Below, in pieces: positions 30,836 to 39,521 of a stretch of DNA of 64,000 nucleotides (positions within the stretch are counted from its first letter, which is position 1; every line of letters begins with the position of its first letter). Location: contig NZ_CP082286.1 of NCBI RefSeq assembly GCF_019880245.1, positions 372,001 through 436,000 on the forward strand, written 5' to 3'. The notes beneath the pieces are model-generated. The model saw only the letters and a program-made list of their open reading frames with translations, searched no databases and was not told where the DNA came from. The position numbers and the translations under genes were made by a program. The DNA comes from Halobaculum roseum. GTDB taxonomy: Archaea > Halobacteriota > Halobacteria > Halobacteriales > Haloferacaceae.

Positions 30836-31816
30836 CTACCGGAGGATCCGGATGTCGCCGTCCACGACCACCCGAACCCGCCCGGCGGCAAGGTCGTACT
30901 CGACGGCCGGCTCGTCGCCGTCGACGACGCGCATGGGCCACCCAGCCGAGAGGGCGAAGGCGTCGTATCCGAGGTCGTCGATACCGGCCCCCGCCAGCGC
31001 CTCGCGGAACGGCGCGCGATGGGTGACCATGCACGCAGGGGGAGAGATTCCCCCCTCCGAGCACACCTCGCAGGTCACTCTGACGGTCGCGGGCATGCTC
31101 GTGCCGCACTCGGCGCACGGACCCTCGCTCGGGTCGTGATCGGGGCACTCGCGGAGGCCTGACTCGGCCGGGCCGCCACAGCGCGGACAGCTCCCGTCGC
31201 CGAACGTCCGAGCGCGGTGGCAAAACCGGCCGTGAACGCGGTCCAGGAGCGCCTCCGGCGCCGCGTCGATGTCGTCGCCGACGGCGCCGCCGGGAACGGG
31301 TATCGAGCTCAGCGTCCCCTCCGGCATGTGATCGAACCCGAGCGCGCCCGGACACTCGGTGCACTGTGCCGAGACGTACCCGTTCGTGTACGCCACGCTC
31401 ACCGGCGCTCCACACAGGTAACACGACGCGGTGGTCGGTTCGGAAACGGCGGACTCGGTCGGGGCGACGGCGCCGCTTTTCACCGTTCGGACGAGTTCCG
31501 TGCCGGGATACCGGATGGCGTATCCCTCGGGTCGCTTCTCGACGAACTCCCCGAGCAGTTGGTTGAGGTGGTAGCTGAACTTCCCGCTGTCGGCCTCGCC
31601 GACCGCCTCTCGAAGCTCGGTGAACGGGACGGTGTACTCGGTGCGATCGGCGACAGCGACTCGTTCGTGGAGCACGCGAAGGATCGCCAGTCGCGTCTCG
31701 TTGCCGACGACCGCGAACGAGTCCTCGGGCGACTGCCGGTCCTCCCGGACGACATCGTACGTCTCTCCCTCGGCGGCGGAGTCGGGAACGTCGCCGAGGG
31801 TGGCGTCGTCCGACAT
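30836..31816 (-). CDS. ArsR-type winged-helix regulator with zinc-ribbon domains
   Basis: 326 residues. The N-terminal winged helix (~30-110) reads FAVVGNETRLAILRVL ... DSGKFSYHLNQLLGEFVEKRPEGY. The C-terminal half has many CxxC pairs (CYLCGAPV, CTECPG, CPRCGGPAESG, CAECGT, CEVCSEGG), so several zinc ions are likely. Probably a DNA-binding repressor with a metal-stabilised sensor part. ATG at 31816 (MSDDATLGD) was chosen; an in-frame ATG lies at 31843. Divergent from bioY; it may or may not regulate it. Confidence 0.82.
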   Translation of the reverse strand: MSDDATLGDVPDSAAEGETYDVVREDRQSPEDSFAVVGNETRLAILRVLHERVAVADRTEYTVPFTELREAVGEADSGKFSYHLNQLLGEFVEKRPEGYAIRYPGTELVRTVKSGAVAPTESAVSEPTTASCYLCGAPVSVAYTNGYVSAQCTECPGALGFDHMPEGTLSSIPVPGGAVGDDIDAAPEALLDRVHGRFCHRARTFGDGSCPRCGGPAESGLRECPDHDPSEGPCAECGTSMPATVRVTCEVCSEGGISPPACMVTHRAPFREALAGAGIDDLGYDAFALSAGWPMRVVDGDEPAVEYDLAAGRVRVVVDGDIRILR

Positions 31817-31960
31817 GCCCGGAGGTCGGCGGTCCGCGGCCATAAGCGTGCCCCCGGCGTGAGGCTTCGAGGTACCTGCGACGGCCGGACGACGGGACCG
31901 AGAACCGCCGTTCGACGCTCGACGAGTCAGACGAGCACCGAGGGTCACCCGACCCATCCC

Positions 31961-31988
31961 GTAAAGTCTAACAGCCCCCTTGGTTTAC
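31961..31988. promoter_or_regulatory. Inverted repeat upstream of bioY
   Basis: GTAAA (31961-31965) and TTTAC (31984-31988) with inner AAC/GTT form an imperfect inverted repeat ending ten bases before the bioY ATG, covering the expected promoter. It is a candidate operator for a biotin repressor or the divergent ArsR-type protein; assignment is inference. Confidence 0.35.
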
Positions 31989-31998
31989 GAGCTGCCAC

Positions 31999-32580
31999 AT
32001 GAGTACCGCAACGGAGGACGTCGATCTCGTCGGCGAGGAGGTCGCCGCCAACGTGGCACGCGCCGCGTTGTTCGCGGCGCTGACCGGCGTGTTCGCGTAC
32101 GTGTCGTTTCAGCTTCCGGTGACCTCGGTGCCGTTCACCCTGCAGGTGTTGGGCGTGTTCCTCGCCGGGGTGTTCCTCGGACCGGTCTGGGGCGCCGCGT
32201 CGATGGTCATCTACGTCGTCGCGGGGGCGGTGGGCGCACCGGTGTTCGCGTACGGGTCCGCCGGCCTCGGGTCGCTGTTCGGGCAGTGGGGCGGCTACCT
32301 GTGGTCGTACCCGTTCGCCGCCGCCGTCGTCGGCGCGGGCGTCCACGGCGCGGGCGACCTGGTCGACCCGGGGTCGGTCAGCCTCGGTCGCCTCGTCGGG
32401 TCGATGACGGTCGGAACGCTCGTGATCTACGCGTTCGGAACCCTCGGCTACGCGCTCGTCGGCGACGTGACCCTCGTGACCGCGGTGCTGGCGGCGGCGG
32501 TTCCGTTCGTCCCCGCGGAGGCGATCAAGGCGGCGGCGACGGTGGCGATCGTCCGCAGCGACGCCGTCGTCGCGCGGTAA
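31999..32580 (+). CDS. bioY: BioY, biotin-binding S component of an ECF transporter
   Basis: 193 residues, six transmembrane helices, with family segments SVPFTLQVLGVFLAGVFLGPVWG and GAPVFAYGSAGLGSLFGQWGGYLWSYP. It captures biotin outside and works with the ATPase and EcfT encoded directly downstream (gap 9 bases, then a 7-base overlap). The acidic N-terminus is typical of halophiles. Confidence 0.95.
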   Translation: MSTATEDVDLVGEEVAANVARAALFAALTGVFAYVSFQLPVTSVPFTLQVLGVFLAGVFLGPVWGAASMVIYVVAGAVGAPVFAYGSAGLGSLFGQWGGYLWSYPFAAAVVGAGVHGAGDLVDPGSVSLGRLVGSMTVGTLVIYAFGTLGYALVGDVTLVTAVLAAAVPFVPAEAIKAAATVAIVRSDAVVAR

Positions 32581-32589
32581 CGCCGAGCC

Positions 32590-33393
32590 GTGATCGAGGT
32601 TCGCGACCTCACGCACCGGTACGGGAACGGCGACCCGGACGAGGACCCGGACGGGGGCCCGGTTGGCGAGCGCGACGGCGACGATGACGACGGCCGCGCC
32701 GGAGCGACCGCCGTCCGCGACGTGTCGCTGCAGATTCCGGACGGCGAGTTCCTCGTGCTCGCGGGCGCCAACGGCTCCGGCAAGTCGACGCTCGTACGGC
32801 ACTTCAACGGCCTGCTCGACCCCGACGAGGGCGAGGTGCTCGTCGACGGCGAGCCCGTCGGCGACGACCTCGTCGCCGCCCGGACGCGCGTCGGGATGGT
32901 GTTCCAGGAGCCGCGCGACTGCTTCGTCGCCGCGACGGTCGCCCGCGACGTGGCGTTCGGCCCTGAGAACCTCGGCCTCCCCCGCGAGGAGATCGACCGG
33001 CGGGTCGAGCGCGCGCTGGCGGCGGTGAACATGGCCGGCCGCGGCGGCGAACGGATCGACCGGCTCTCGGGGGGCGAACAGGAGCGTGCCGCCGTCGCCG
33101 GCGCGCTCGCGATGGAGCCGAGCCATCTCGTCCTCGACGAGCCGTTCACCGGGTTCGACGAGCCGGCCCGCGAGTCCGTCCTCGCGCACCTCGTCGAACT
33201 CAACCGCGACGGCACCGGGATCGTCCTCGTGACCCACGACCTGCGCGACGTGCTCGACCCGGCCGACCGGCTCGTCGTGCTCGACGACGGCGCGGTCGCG
33301 GTGGACGCGCCCCCGGCGACGGCCGTCGAGGCGCTCGACGACCTCCCGGTCCGTCGACCCGACCGCCCCGCCCGTCTGCTCGAGCGATGCTGA
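32590..33393 (+). CDS. bioM: Energising ATPase of the biotin ECF transporter (EcfA/BioM)
   Basis: 267 residues from GTG. Walker A is GANGSGKST (59-67), Q-loop VFQEPRDCF, signature LSGGEQERAAVAGAL, Walker B HLVLDEPF and switch THD. A 20-odd-residue acidic insert (about 13-38, GNGDPDEDPDGG...) interrupts the first beta hairpin before VRDVSLQIPDGE; it is not usual for EcfA. Hydrolyses ATP to drive biotin uptake. Confidence 0.94.
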   Translation: MIEVRDLTHRYGNGDPDEDPDGGPVGERDGDDDDGRAGATAVRDVSLQIPDGEFLVLAGANGSGKSTLVRHFNGLLDPDEGEVLVDGEPVGDDLVAARTRVGMVFQEPRDCFVAATVARDVAFGPENLGLPREEIDRRVERALAAVNMAGRGGERIDRLSGGEQERAAVAGALAMEPSHLVLDEPFTGFDEPARESVLAHLVELNRDGTGIVLVTHDLRDVLDPADRLVVLDDGAVAVDAPPATAVEALDDLPVRRPDRPARLLERC

Positions 33394-34115
33394 CGTACGA
33401 GCCGGGCGACTCGGTCGGCCACCGGCTCGACGCGCGCAGCAAGCTGCTCCTGCAGGCGACGTTCGCGGGGGCGGCGTTCGCCTACACCGATCCGGTCGGG
33501 CTGGCGGCGCTCACCGCGCTCGCGCTCGGGTTGCTGGCGCTTTCGGCGACGCCGCCCGGCGTCGTGTTCACGGAATACCGCGGCGTGCTCCCGTTTCTGG
33601 CGGCCGCCCCCGCGATCGAATCGCTACAGCTCACGGCGCCATGGATCGATCCTGCCGCTGCGGTCGGCCCGACGCTCGCGGCCTACCGGACGCTGCTGCT
33701 GCTCGCGCTGGTCGCGGCGTACGTCCGGACGACGCCCGTCCGCGAGTCGGAGGCCGCCGTCGCGCGCCTCGTGCCCGGCAAGCCGGGACGGCTCCTCGGG
33801 CTGGGTGTCGGACTCGTGTTCCGCTTCCTCCCGGTGTTGCAGGCGGACCTCGCCCGGACGCGCGAGGCGATGGCCGCCCGTCTCGGCAACGAGCGGCCGC
33901 TCCGGGAGCGGATCCGGATCGTCGCGACCGCGGGGCTGAACCGGGCCCTCTCACGCACCGACCGGCTGGCCGTCGCGCTCCGCGCGCGGTGTCTCTCGTG
34001 GAACCCGACCCCGCCGGCGTCGACGTTCGGCCGCGACGACGCGGCGGCGCTGACGCTCGCGCTCGCGCTCGCGGCGTGGGCCGCGTGGCCGGCGGTCGCG
34101 GCGGCGGCGTGGTAG
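33387..34115 (+). CDS. bioN: EcfT/BioN transmembrane component of the biotin transporter
   Basis: 242 residues, about five helices. It starts MLTYEPGDSVGHRLDARSKLL, the usual EcfT opening (LDPRTK-like). The cytoplasmic coupling helices carry Arg-rich AlaArg motifs (LARTREAMAARLGNERPL; LAVALRARCL). Its ATG overlaps the end of the ATPase gene, showing translational coupling. Confidence 0.93.
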   Translation: MLTYEPGDSVGHRLDARSKLLLQATFAGAAFAYTDPVGLAALTALALGLLALSATPPGVVFTEYRGVLPFLAAAPAIESLQLTAPWIDPAAAVGPTLAAYRTLLLLALVAAYVRTTPVRESEAAVARLVPGKPGRLLGLGVGLVFRFLPVLQADLARTREAMAARLGNERPLRERIRIVATAGLNRALSRTDRLAVALRARCLSWNPTPPASTFGRDDAAALTLALALAAWAAWPAVAAAAW

Positions 34116-34249
34116 CGCGCCGTGGTCTCGGAGCCGATGCGTCCCCGCGGCCGCGGCGGCGCGGTCACAGCTGGAGGCCGCGCCCCGCCCGACCGACGCG
34201 AGCATGCCGACGCGCTTTTACCGGATCGAGAAGCAATCTCCGTACAACA

Positions 34250-34444
34250 ATGAGTGAGCGCGAGGCTGAGGACTGGCTGATCCGCTACCTGGTCGTGATG
34301 GTCGTCGCCGCGACGGCGCTGTTGATGCTCATCTACGGGCTCGTGTTCGCGCCGAGCGTGGCGGTGACCGCCGGCGCGCTCGTCGCGCTCGCGGTCGTCT
34401 CCGCCGTCGTCGTCATGGATCTGCGGTCGTGGCGCACGGCCTGA
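34250..34444 (+). CDS. Small two-helix membrane protein (64 residues)
   Basis: MSEREAEDWLIRYLVVMVV opens a protein with two transmembrane helices and a short RSWRTA tail. No motif is present. It is well separated (134 bases) from bioN, so it probably has its own promoter. Length, codon pattern and hydrophobic profile support a real gene; function unknown. Confidence 0.6.
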   Translation: MSEREAEDWLIRYLVVMVVAATALLMLIYGLVFAPSVAVTAGALVALAVVSAVVVMDLRSWRTA

Positions 34445-34492
34445 GTCGGGACGCACCGGCCACGGAGACGCCGTTCGACCGCGACCGCCACG

Positions 34493-34585
34493 TCACTCGC
34501 CGGCCTCGGCGAGTCGGGCTACCTCCTCGTCCGACAGCGACCGCGACCCCGCGGCGACGGTCTCCTCGAGCGCGTCGCCCGACAC
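34493..34585 (-). CDS. 30-codon in-frame extension or micro-ORF after the PurD-like gene
   Basis: Directly after the TGA of the ATP-grasp gene (34588-34586) a GTG opens 30 sense codons in the same frame, ending with TGA at 34495-34493. The peptide ends LSDEEVARLAEAGE and has typical halophilic codon use. It could be a coupled small protein, a relic of a longer ATP-grasp protein, or a readthrough tail. Confidence 0.35.
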   Translation of the reverse strand: MSGDALEETVAAGSRSLSDEEVARLAEAGE

Positions 34586-35899
34586 TCACGCCGGCCCGAG
34601 GTACCCCCACGCCTGGAGTCGGTCGCCGTCGCCGTCGACCCACCGCTCGCCGATGTCGTCGCGGTAGTACAGGTTCGGGATCACGATGTCGTCGATGCGC
34701 CCGTACGCCTGCTCGCGAGCGGCCCCCATCGTCTCGCCCTTGCCCGTCACGACGAGGGGCATCCCGCTGTCGCCCGCGACGCGCCACTGTCCGTCCACCC
34801 GCTTCGTGTCCTCCAGGTGGATGCCGTCGCGACTCTCCGTGTCGAACACGACGGCCGCGTTCCGGGAGTTCTCGTCGTAGGTCGTCTCGTCGTCGAACGG
34901 GAACGGCGGCAGGACGATGCGGACGCCGATCTGGTAGCCGTTGTGGACGTCCAGTCCGGGATCGTTTCCGTGGGCGAGATCGAAGAAGAACTGCCCAGTC
35001 GGGGACTCGAACGACTCCTCCTGCAACGCGATCGTCGGGTAGCCGAACCGGGGCGTGAACTCCAGCGGGTAGATGCCGTTCTCGTTCACGATGCAGTTGA
35101 TGTCGATACTTCCGACGTACCCCTCCTCGGCGAGCCAGTCCTCCAGCTTGCCGAGCGTCTCCTCGAACAGCCTGTTCTGGCCGGCCCAGAACATCGACGT
35201 TCCCATCTCGCCGGTCGAGGGACCGATGTTCCCCGGGAACAGCTTCTTGTGCTCGAAATTGAAGTTGACGCGGTCGACGAACCCGTTGCCGTCGAAGAAC
35301 CCGCAGATCGCGACCTCGACTCCCTCGACCTTCCGCTGGAGCTGAAATCCCTTCATCCGGTGGCCCCAGGCCTTCTTGTAGGCGCGGAGCACGTCGACGA
35401 CGTCGCTGCCGTCGTCCTCGTTGCCGACGTAGAGGAGCCGTTTGACGTTCTGAACCTCCCCGAGCGGTTTGATCACGTACGGCGCCGGGTTCGACTGGAC
35501 GTGCCGGATGGCCTCGTCGAAGTCGTGGAACACGTGGTGTTCGATGGTGTCCACGCCGTGCTCCTCCAGGACCTCCATCGCGTACCCGCGGTCCTCCTCG
35601 AGACGGTCGGTCGCGGACGTCCCCCCGACGACGGCCTTCCCTCGCTCACGGAGTTCCTGCGCCAGTTCGCCGGTTCCGATATCGGACCCGACCCAGATGT
35701 CGTCGAAGACGATCACGTCGGCCCACTCGACCTCCGCGCGCCAGTCGTCGGTCTTGGGAACGAACCCGTCGCCGATCTCCCCGTCGCGCTCCGCCTCGAT
35801 GTAGTACCGCACGTCGTGACCTTCCTCGTGGACTTGCCACGCGAGGTCGGTGATCAGCGCGGCGTCGGCGGAGACGAACAGGAAGTTGTGCCGATCCAT
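34586..35899 (-). CDS. PurD-like ATP-grasp enzyme (phosphoribosylamine-glycine ligase family)
   Basis: 437 residues. An N-terminal MDRHNFLFVSADAALITDLAWQ precedes a GARS-type ATP-grasp fold: YVIKPLG, FQLQRKVEGVEVAICGFF, SIDINCIVNENGIYPLEFTPRFGYP. Canonical PurD begins with a GSGGREHAL loop, which is missing, so this is a haloarchaeal PurD-like paralogue and the substrate may not be glycine. ATG at 35899. It faces the TetR-MATE operon across a 288-base gap. Confidence 0.8.
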   Translation of the reverse strand: MDRHNFLFVSADAALITDLAWQVHEEGHDVRYYIEAERDGEIGDGFVPKTDDWRAEVEWADVIVFDDIWVGSDIGTGELAQELRERGKAVVGGTSATDRLEEDRGYAMEVLEEHGVDTIEHHVFHDFDEAIRHVQSNPAPYVIKPLGEVQNVKRLLYVGNEDDGSDVVDVLRAYKKAWGHRMKGFQLQRKVEGVEVAICGFFDGNGFVDRVNFNFEHKKLFPGNIGPSTGEMGTSMFWAGQNRLFEETLGKLEDWLAEEGYVGSIDINCIVNENGIYPLEFTPRFGYPTIALQEESFESPTGQFFFDLAHGNDPGLDVHNGYQIGVRIVLPPFPFDDETTYDENSRNAAVVFDTESRDGIHLEDTKRVDGQWRVAGDSGMPLVVTGKGETMGAAREQAYGRIDDIVIPNLYYRDDIGERWVDGDGDRLQAWGYLGPA

Positions 35900-36098
35900 G
35901 AGGGGACGACGGCACGGACGGAATTATACCCGGCGACGATCCGGGCGGCGGCGACACGCTGTCGACGGTCCCAACCGAGGTGCGCTACCGGCGAGGAGAC
36001 TGCCCAGCGCGAACGCCGCCGACGAGGAACGGAGCCGACCGATCCACTCCCCTGTGACGGCACCGCATCCCGGACCGTTCCGAAGCCGAACACTTTTT

Positions 36099-36118
36099 GA
36101 CTGACTGGCCAGTTAGTT
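36099..36118. promoter_or_regulatory. TetR-type operator upstream of the efflux operon
   Basis: GACTGACTGGCCAGTTAGTT is a 20 bp near-palindrome: the centre ACTGGCCAGT is perfect and 16 of 20 positions are symmetric overall. It overlaps a CTTTTTGA stretch that may be the core promoter and lies 70 bases before the regulator's ATG. Most likely the autoregulator binds here. Confidence 0.75.
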
Positions 36119-36187
36119 GGGATAGACGCGGCGATCGGTCCTCGCGGACCGCCACGGCACACCCGTGCGCCGCACCCCGAACCACCG

Positions 36188-36952
36188 ATGAGTCAGGAGC
36201 GAGACACGCAGACGGTGTTCATGGAGGCGACGTACCGCGCGCTGTGTACGCACGGGTACGCCGACCTCACCATGCAGGACATCGCCGACGAGACGGACAA
36301 GAGCAAGGCCGCCCTCCACTACCACTTCGACGGCAAGGACGACCTGTTCCGGGAGTTCCTCGCGTACCTCCACGAGGGGTTCGCGGAGAAGATCGCGGAC
36401 CATCCGGACGGGTCTCCGGTGACGAAGTTGGTGGCGCTGGTTCGCCGCGTGCTGGACCCGGTGGACGACGAATCCGACCAACAGTTCAACACGGCGTTCA
36501 TGGAGATCAAGGCGCAGGCGCCGTATCGCGACGGCTATCGGGAGATACTCCGTCGCTTCGACGCCGATCTGCGCACAGAGATCGCCGACCTCGTCCGGGA
36601 GGCGATCGACGCCGGACAGTACGACGAGGAGACCGCCCCCGAGGAGGTCGCGGAGCACGTCCTCACCTACATCCACGGGACGTGGACCCGCGCGGCCGCC
36701 ATCGGCGCGGACGTGGTGACGATGCGCGAGCACCTGATCGACGACCTCCTCGACATGCTCGTCGAGGACGCGACCGTTCCCGTCAGCGCGGAGCCGCCCG
36801 ATGCACCCGCGCTGGCCGCCTCCGGCGGTGACATCTCCGACGAGGACGCGGACGACGGGACCGTCGCCGGCGACGCGGGCATCGAGGGCGCCGAGGACGA
36901 CGCCGACAGTGGCTACGATGGCGACGACGGCGACGAGGTGACGCTCGAATGA
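36188..36952 (+). CDS. TetR family transcriptional regulator
   Basis: 254 residues. The N-terminal HTH (~10-55) reads FMEATYRALCTHGYADLTMQDIADETDKSKAALHYHFDGKDDLF, the TetR hallmark. The ligand domain follows to ~200, then a long acidic disordered tail (GDISDEDADDGTVAGD...). The stop overlaps the ATG of the MATE gene (ATGA), so the two form an operon. Likely represses it from the palindrome at 36099-36118. Confidence 0.93.
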   Translation: MSQERDTQTVFMEATYRALCTHGYADLTMQDIADETDKSKAALHYHFDGKDDLFREFLAYLHEGFAEKIADHPDGSPVTKLVALVRRVLDPVDDESDQQFNTAFMEIKAQAPYRDGYREILRRFDADLRTEIADLVREAIDAGQYDEETAPEEVAEHVLTYIHGTWTRAAAIGADVVTMREHLIDDLLDMLVEDATVPVSAEPPDAPALAASGGDISDEDADDGTVAGDAGIEGAEDDADSGYDGDDGDEVTLE

Positions 36953-38424
36953 GCGCCCGCGATCGGCTCTCGTCCGTGTTCAAGGGTCGAGACGAGTTCG
37001 ATCTCACCGACGGCAGCATCGGGAAGCCGCTGTTTTACCTCTCGTTGCCCATCGTCGTCACCAACCTCCTCCAGACGGCGTACAACCTCGCGGACACGCT
37101 GTGGCTCGGCCGATACAGCACCGAAGCGCTGGCGGCGATCTCGTTCGCGTTCCCGATGGTGTTCCTCCTGTTCTCGCTCGGGATGGGGGTCACCGTCGCG
37201 GGCTCGGTGCTCGTGGCCCAACACATCGGGGCTGGCGAGGAGGCGGAGGCGAAGTACGCCGCCTCACAGACCGTCTCGTTCGCGATCATCGTCTCGCTGA
37301 TCCTCGGCGGCCTCGGCTACTTCGTCGTCGGCGATCTGCTCGGGCTGCTCGGCGCGTCCCCCGACGTGCTCCCGCTCGCGACGGAGTACATGCGGGTCAT
37401 CTCCTCGGGGCTGGTGTTCATGTTCGGCTTCTTCGTGTTCACCGCGCTCATGCGCGGCTACGGAGACACGATCACGCCGATGCTGGTGATGCTGCTCACG
37501 GTGGTCGTGAACATCGTCATCGACCCGTTCCTCATCTTCGGGTGGTGGATCTTCCCGGAACTCGGCGTCGAAGGCGCCGCCTACGCGACGATCTTCTCGC
37601 GGGCGCTGGCGTTCGTCGTCGGCATGGCGATCATGCTCCGTGGCACGCGCGGCGTGCAGATCACCCCCCGCGAGATGGTCCCCAACCTCTCGTACGCGCG
37701 GAAGATCGTCCGGATCGGCGTTCCCGCCTCGATCGAGGGGACCGGCCGGTCGCTGTCGGTGAACCTGATGCTCGTCATCGTCGGGCTGTTCCCGACGACC
37801 GTCGTCGCCGGGTACGGGATCGGCGTGCGGGTGTTCTCGGTCATCTTCCTCCCCGCGATCGCCGTCGCTCGCGGCGTGGAGACGATGACGGGGCAGAACA
37901 TCGGCGCCGACAAGCCCGACCGCGCCGCGACGGCCGCCGGGATCGCCGCCAAGACGATGTTCGCGATCCTCGGTACGCTCGGGATCGTGGTGATCCTCGG
38001 CGCGCGTCCCATCGCCGCGGTGTTCACCGACGACCCGGCCGTCGTCGCGGTGACCGCCGACTTCCTGCGGTGGGTCGCGCCGACGTTCGGGTTCATCGGC
38101 GTGATGCGCGCCTACACCGGGAGCTTCCGGGGCGCCGGCAAGACGATGACCGCCGCCGCCATCTCGATCCTCATGCTCGGGTTCATCCGTCTCCCGGTGG
38201 CGCTGGGGCTCGCACGCCCGGACATCCTCGGGCTGCCCCTGCCCGCGTTCGACTCGACGGGGATCTGGATGTCCTTCGCCGTCTCGAACGCCGCCGGCGC
38301 CGTCATCGCGTACCTCTGGTACCGACGCGGCACCTGGCGCGACGCCGACCCACGCGGGGAGGTCCCCGTCGGCGACGAGGACGACGAACCCTCCGACGCC
38401 GCCCTCTCGCCGACCGACGACTGA
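36949..38424 (+). CDS. MATE family multidrug efflux transporter
   Basis: 491 residues, 12 helices. Family segments include PIVVTNLLQTAYNLADTLWLGRYST near the start and IGVPASIEGTGRSLSVNLMLVIVGLFP opening the second half. It exports drugs or metabolites in exchange for Na+ or H+. The C-terminus is acidic (GDEDDEPSDAALSPTDD). Cotranscribed with the overlapping TetR gene. Confidence 0.94.
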   Translation: MSARDRLSSVFKGRDEFDLTDGSIGKPLFYLSLPIVVTNLLQTAYNLADTLWLGRYSTEALAAISFAFPMVFLLFSLGMGVTVAGSVLVAQHIGAGEEAEAKYAASQTVSFAIIVSLILGGLGYFVVGDLLGLLGASPDVLPLATEYMRVISSGLVFMFGFFVFTALMRGYGDTITPMLVMLLTVVVNIVIDPFLIFGWWIFPELGVEGAAYATIFSRALAFVVGMAIMLRGTRGVQITPREMVPNLSYARKIVRIGVPASIEGTGRSLSVNLMLVIVGLFPTTVVAGYGIGVRVFSVIFLPAIAVARGVETMTGQNIGADKPDRAATAAGIAAKTMFAILGTLGIVVILGARPIAAVFTDDPAVVAVTADFLRWVAPTFGFIGVMRAYTGSFRGAGKTMTAAAISILMLGFIRLPVALGLARPDILGLPLPAFDSTGIWMSFAVSNAAGAVIAYLWYRRGTWRDADPRGEVPVGDEDDEPSDAALSPTDD

Positions 38425-38737
38425 TCGAGCACAACTGACGGCGCCTCCGCTCCCGTTCGGTCCGTGGGTGTACCTACTCGACTTCACGTAGTGCTGACAG
38501 GCGACGCCGTCGCGATCCGCGGGACGAGGCGTCGCGCACCCGCGTGCGCCCCGCGGCCGGATTCAGGTGATGTCGGGCCTGGTCCCGGTATCGGATATGA
38601 ACGTTCGCGTCGTCCCCCCGATCGGACACCGACCCCGTTCCGTTCGACGGAGTCGAACCGGAGTCGAACGGACGGCCGGATCCCCGGCTCCGGGAGTCGA
38701 CGGGCCGTTTTTGTCCGGCCGCGACGACGTTTCGGAC
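38425..38737. other. 313-base gap with short repeats, no gene seen
   Basis: Between the MATE gene and the next small gene I find no supported gene. GGAGTCGAAC occurs twice 11 bases apart (38649-38658 and 38660-38669), and a T-run (GCCGTTTTTGTCC) about 30 bases before the GTG at 38738 is the likely core promoter of that gene. Confidence 0.5.
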
Positions 38738-39040
38738 GTGAGCACCGACCTCGACGACGGAGCCGTCGACGGAGACGATACCGTCCGCGTCTGGCTCGTG
38801 GAACGAACCTACGGCGACGACGAGTTGAACATCGTCATCCTCGTGTACGCCGACGAGACCGGCGAACACTACTTCCGGAAGGAGCGCGCGTTGACGAGCT
38901 TCGACGACGAGCGCGAGACGCCCGTCTCGCTGCTCGTTCCCGCGGACGAACTCGGAACGACCGACGAGGGGGAGCGCGAGCGCTACGCAGCGGAGGCGAC
39001 GAGAATGGCCGCCGATCACGACCCGGACGAACACGTCTGA
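38738..39040 (+). CDS. Haloarchaeal acidic protein of unknown function
   Basis: 100 residues from GTG at 38738 (MSTDLDDGAVDGDDTVRVWLVERTYGDDELNIVILVYADETGEHYFRKERALTSF, shown here only as its first landmarks VRVWLVERTY and LNIVILVYADETGEHYFRKE). A small alpha-beta domain is likely. The frame extends upstream to 38567, but that part has Arg-rich, non-halophilic composition. No family recognised. Confidence 0.65.
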   Translation: MSTDLDDGAVDGDDTVRVWLVERTYGDDELNIVILVYADETGEHYFRKERALTSFDDERETPVSLLVPADELGTTDEGERERYAAEATRMAADHDPDEHV

Positions 39041-39120
39041 GTGCCGAACGACTCGTGGGGCGAGAGGCGGCCATCCAGGGCCCGACGGACTCTTGCGCGC
39101 TCGACGAGTATCGGGGCGCA

Positions 39121-39483
39121 ATGAGCGACGACGGGCCCGACGCGACGGCGGCCGACGCCGAGACCGCGTCCGACGGCGAGGGAAGTGAGGGTTCCGACGG
39201 GGGGAGCGCCGACGGCGACACGTTCGGCGTCGGCATCCACGTGACGAGCGAGGAGTTTCAGTTCGTCGTCCACGTCCCGTCGGCCATCGACTCGGGGTGG
39301 AGCGATCCGGACGAGTTCCAGCGGCTGATCGAGCGGGTGACGTGGGACACCCTCGACCAGCGGGCGACGCTGCGTGCGGTCGCGCGGACGACAGCCGAGG
39401 GGGAGACGGCGACGCTCGGAACGGTGACGATGCGACCCGGCGGCGACGTGGTCGATCGCTCGCTCGCACCGCCGGACGAATAG
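39121..39483 (+). CDS. Haloarchaeal acidic protein of unknown function
   Basis: 120 residues. A ~30-residue Asp/Gly/Ser-rich disordered start leads into a folded part (FGVGIHVTSEEFQFVVHVPSAIDSGW, FQRLIERVTWDTLDQRATL). No cysteine motif or membrane span. It lies 80 bases after the previous small gene on the same strand and converges on the DUF7504-like gene. Confidence 0.65.
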   Translation: MSDDGPDATAADAETASDGEGSEGSDGGSADGDTFGVGIHVTSEEFQFVVHVPSAIDSGWSDPDEFQRLIERVTWDTLDQRATLRAVARTTAEGETATLGTVTMRPGGDVVDRSLAPPDE

Positions 39484-39521
39484 TTCCGGGTGCGCGAGGC
39501 CGAGCCAGCCGGGGGGCGCGC

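Noticed and set aside
32581..34115. Cobalt or nickel (Cbi/Nik) transporter as the identity of the ECF genes
   Set aside because: The adjacent S component is clearly BioY, so biotin is the substrate of this set.
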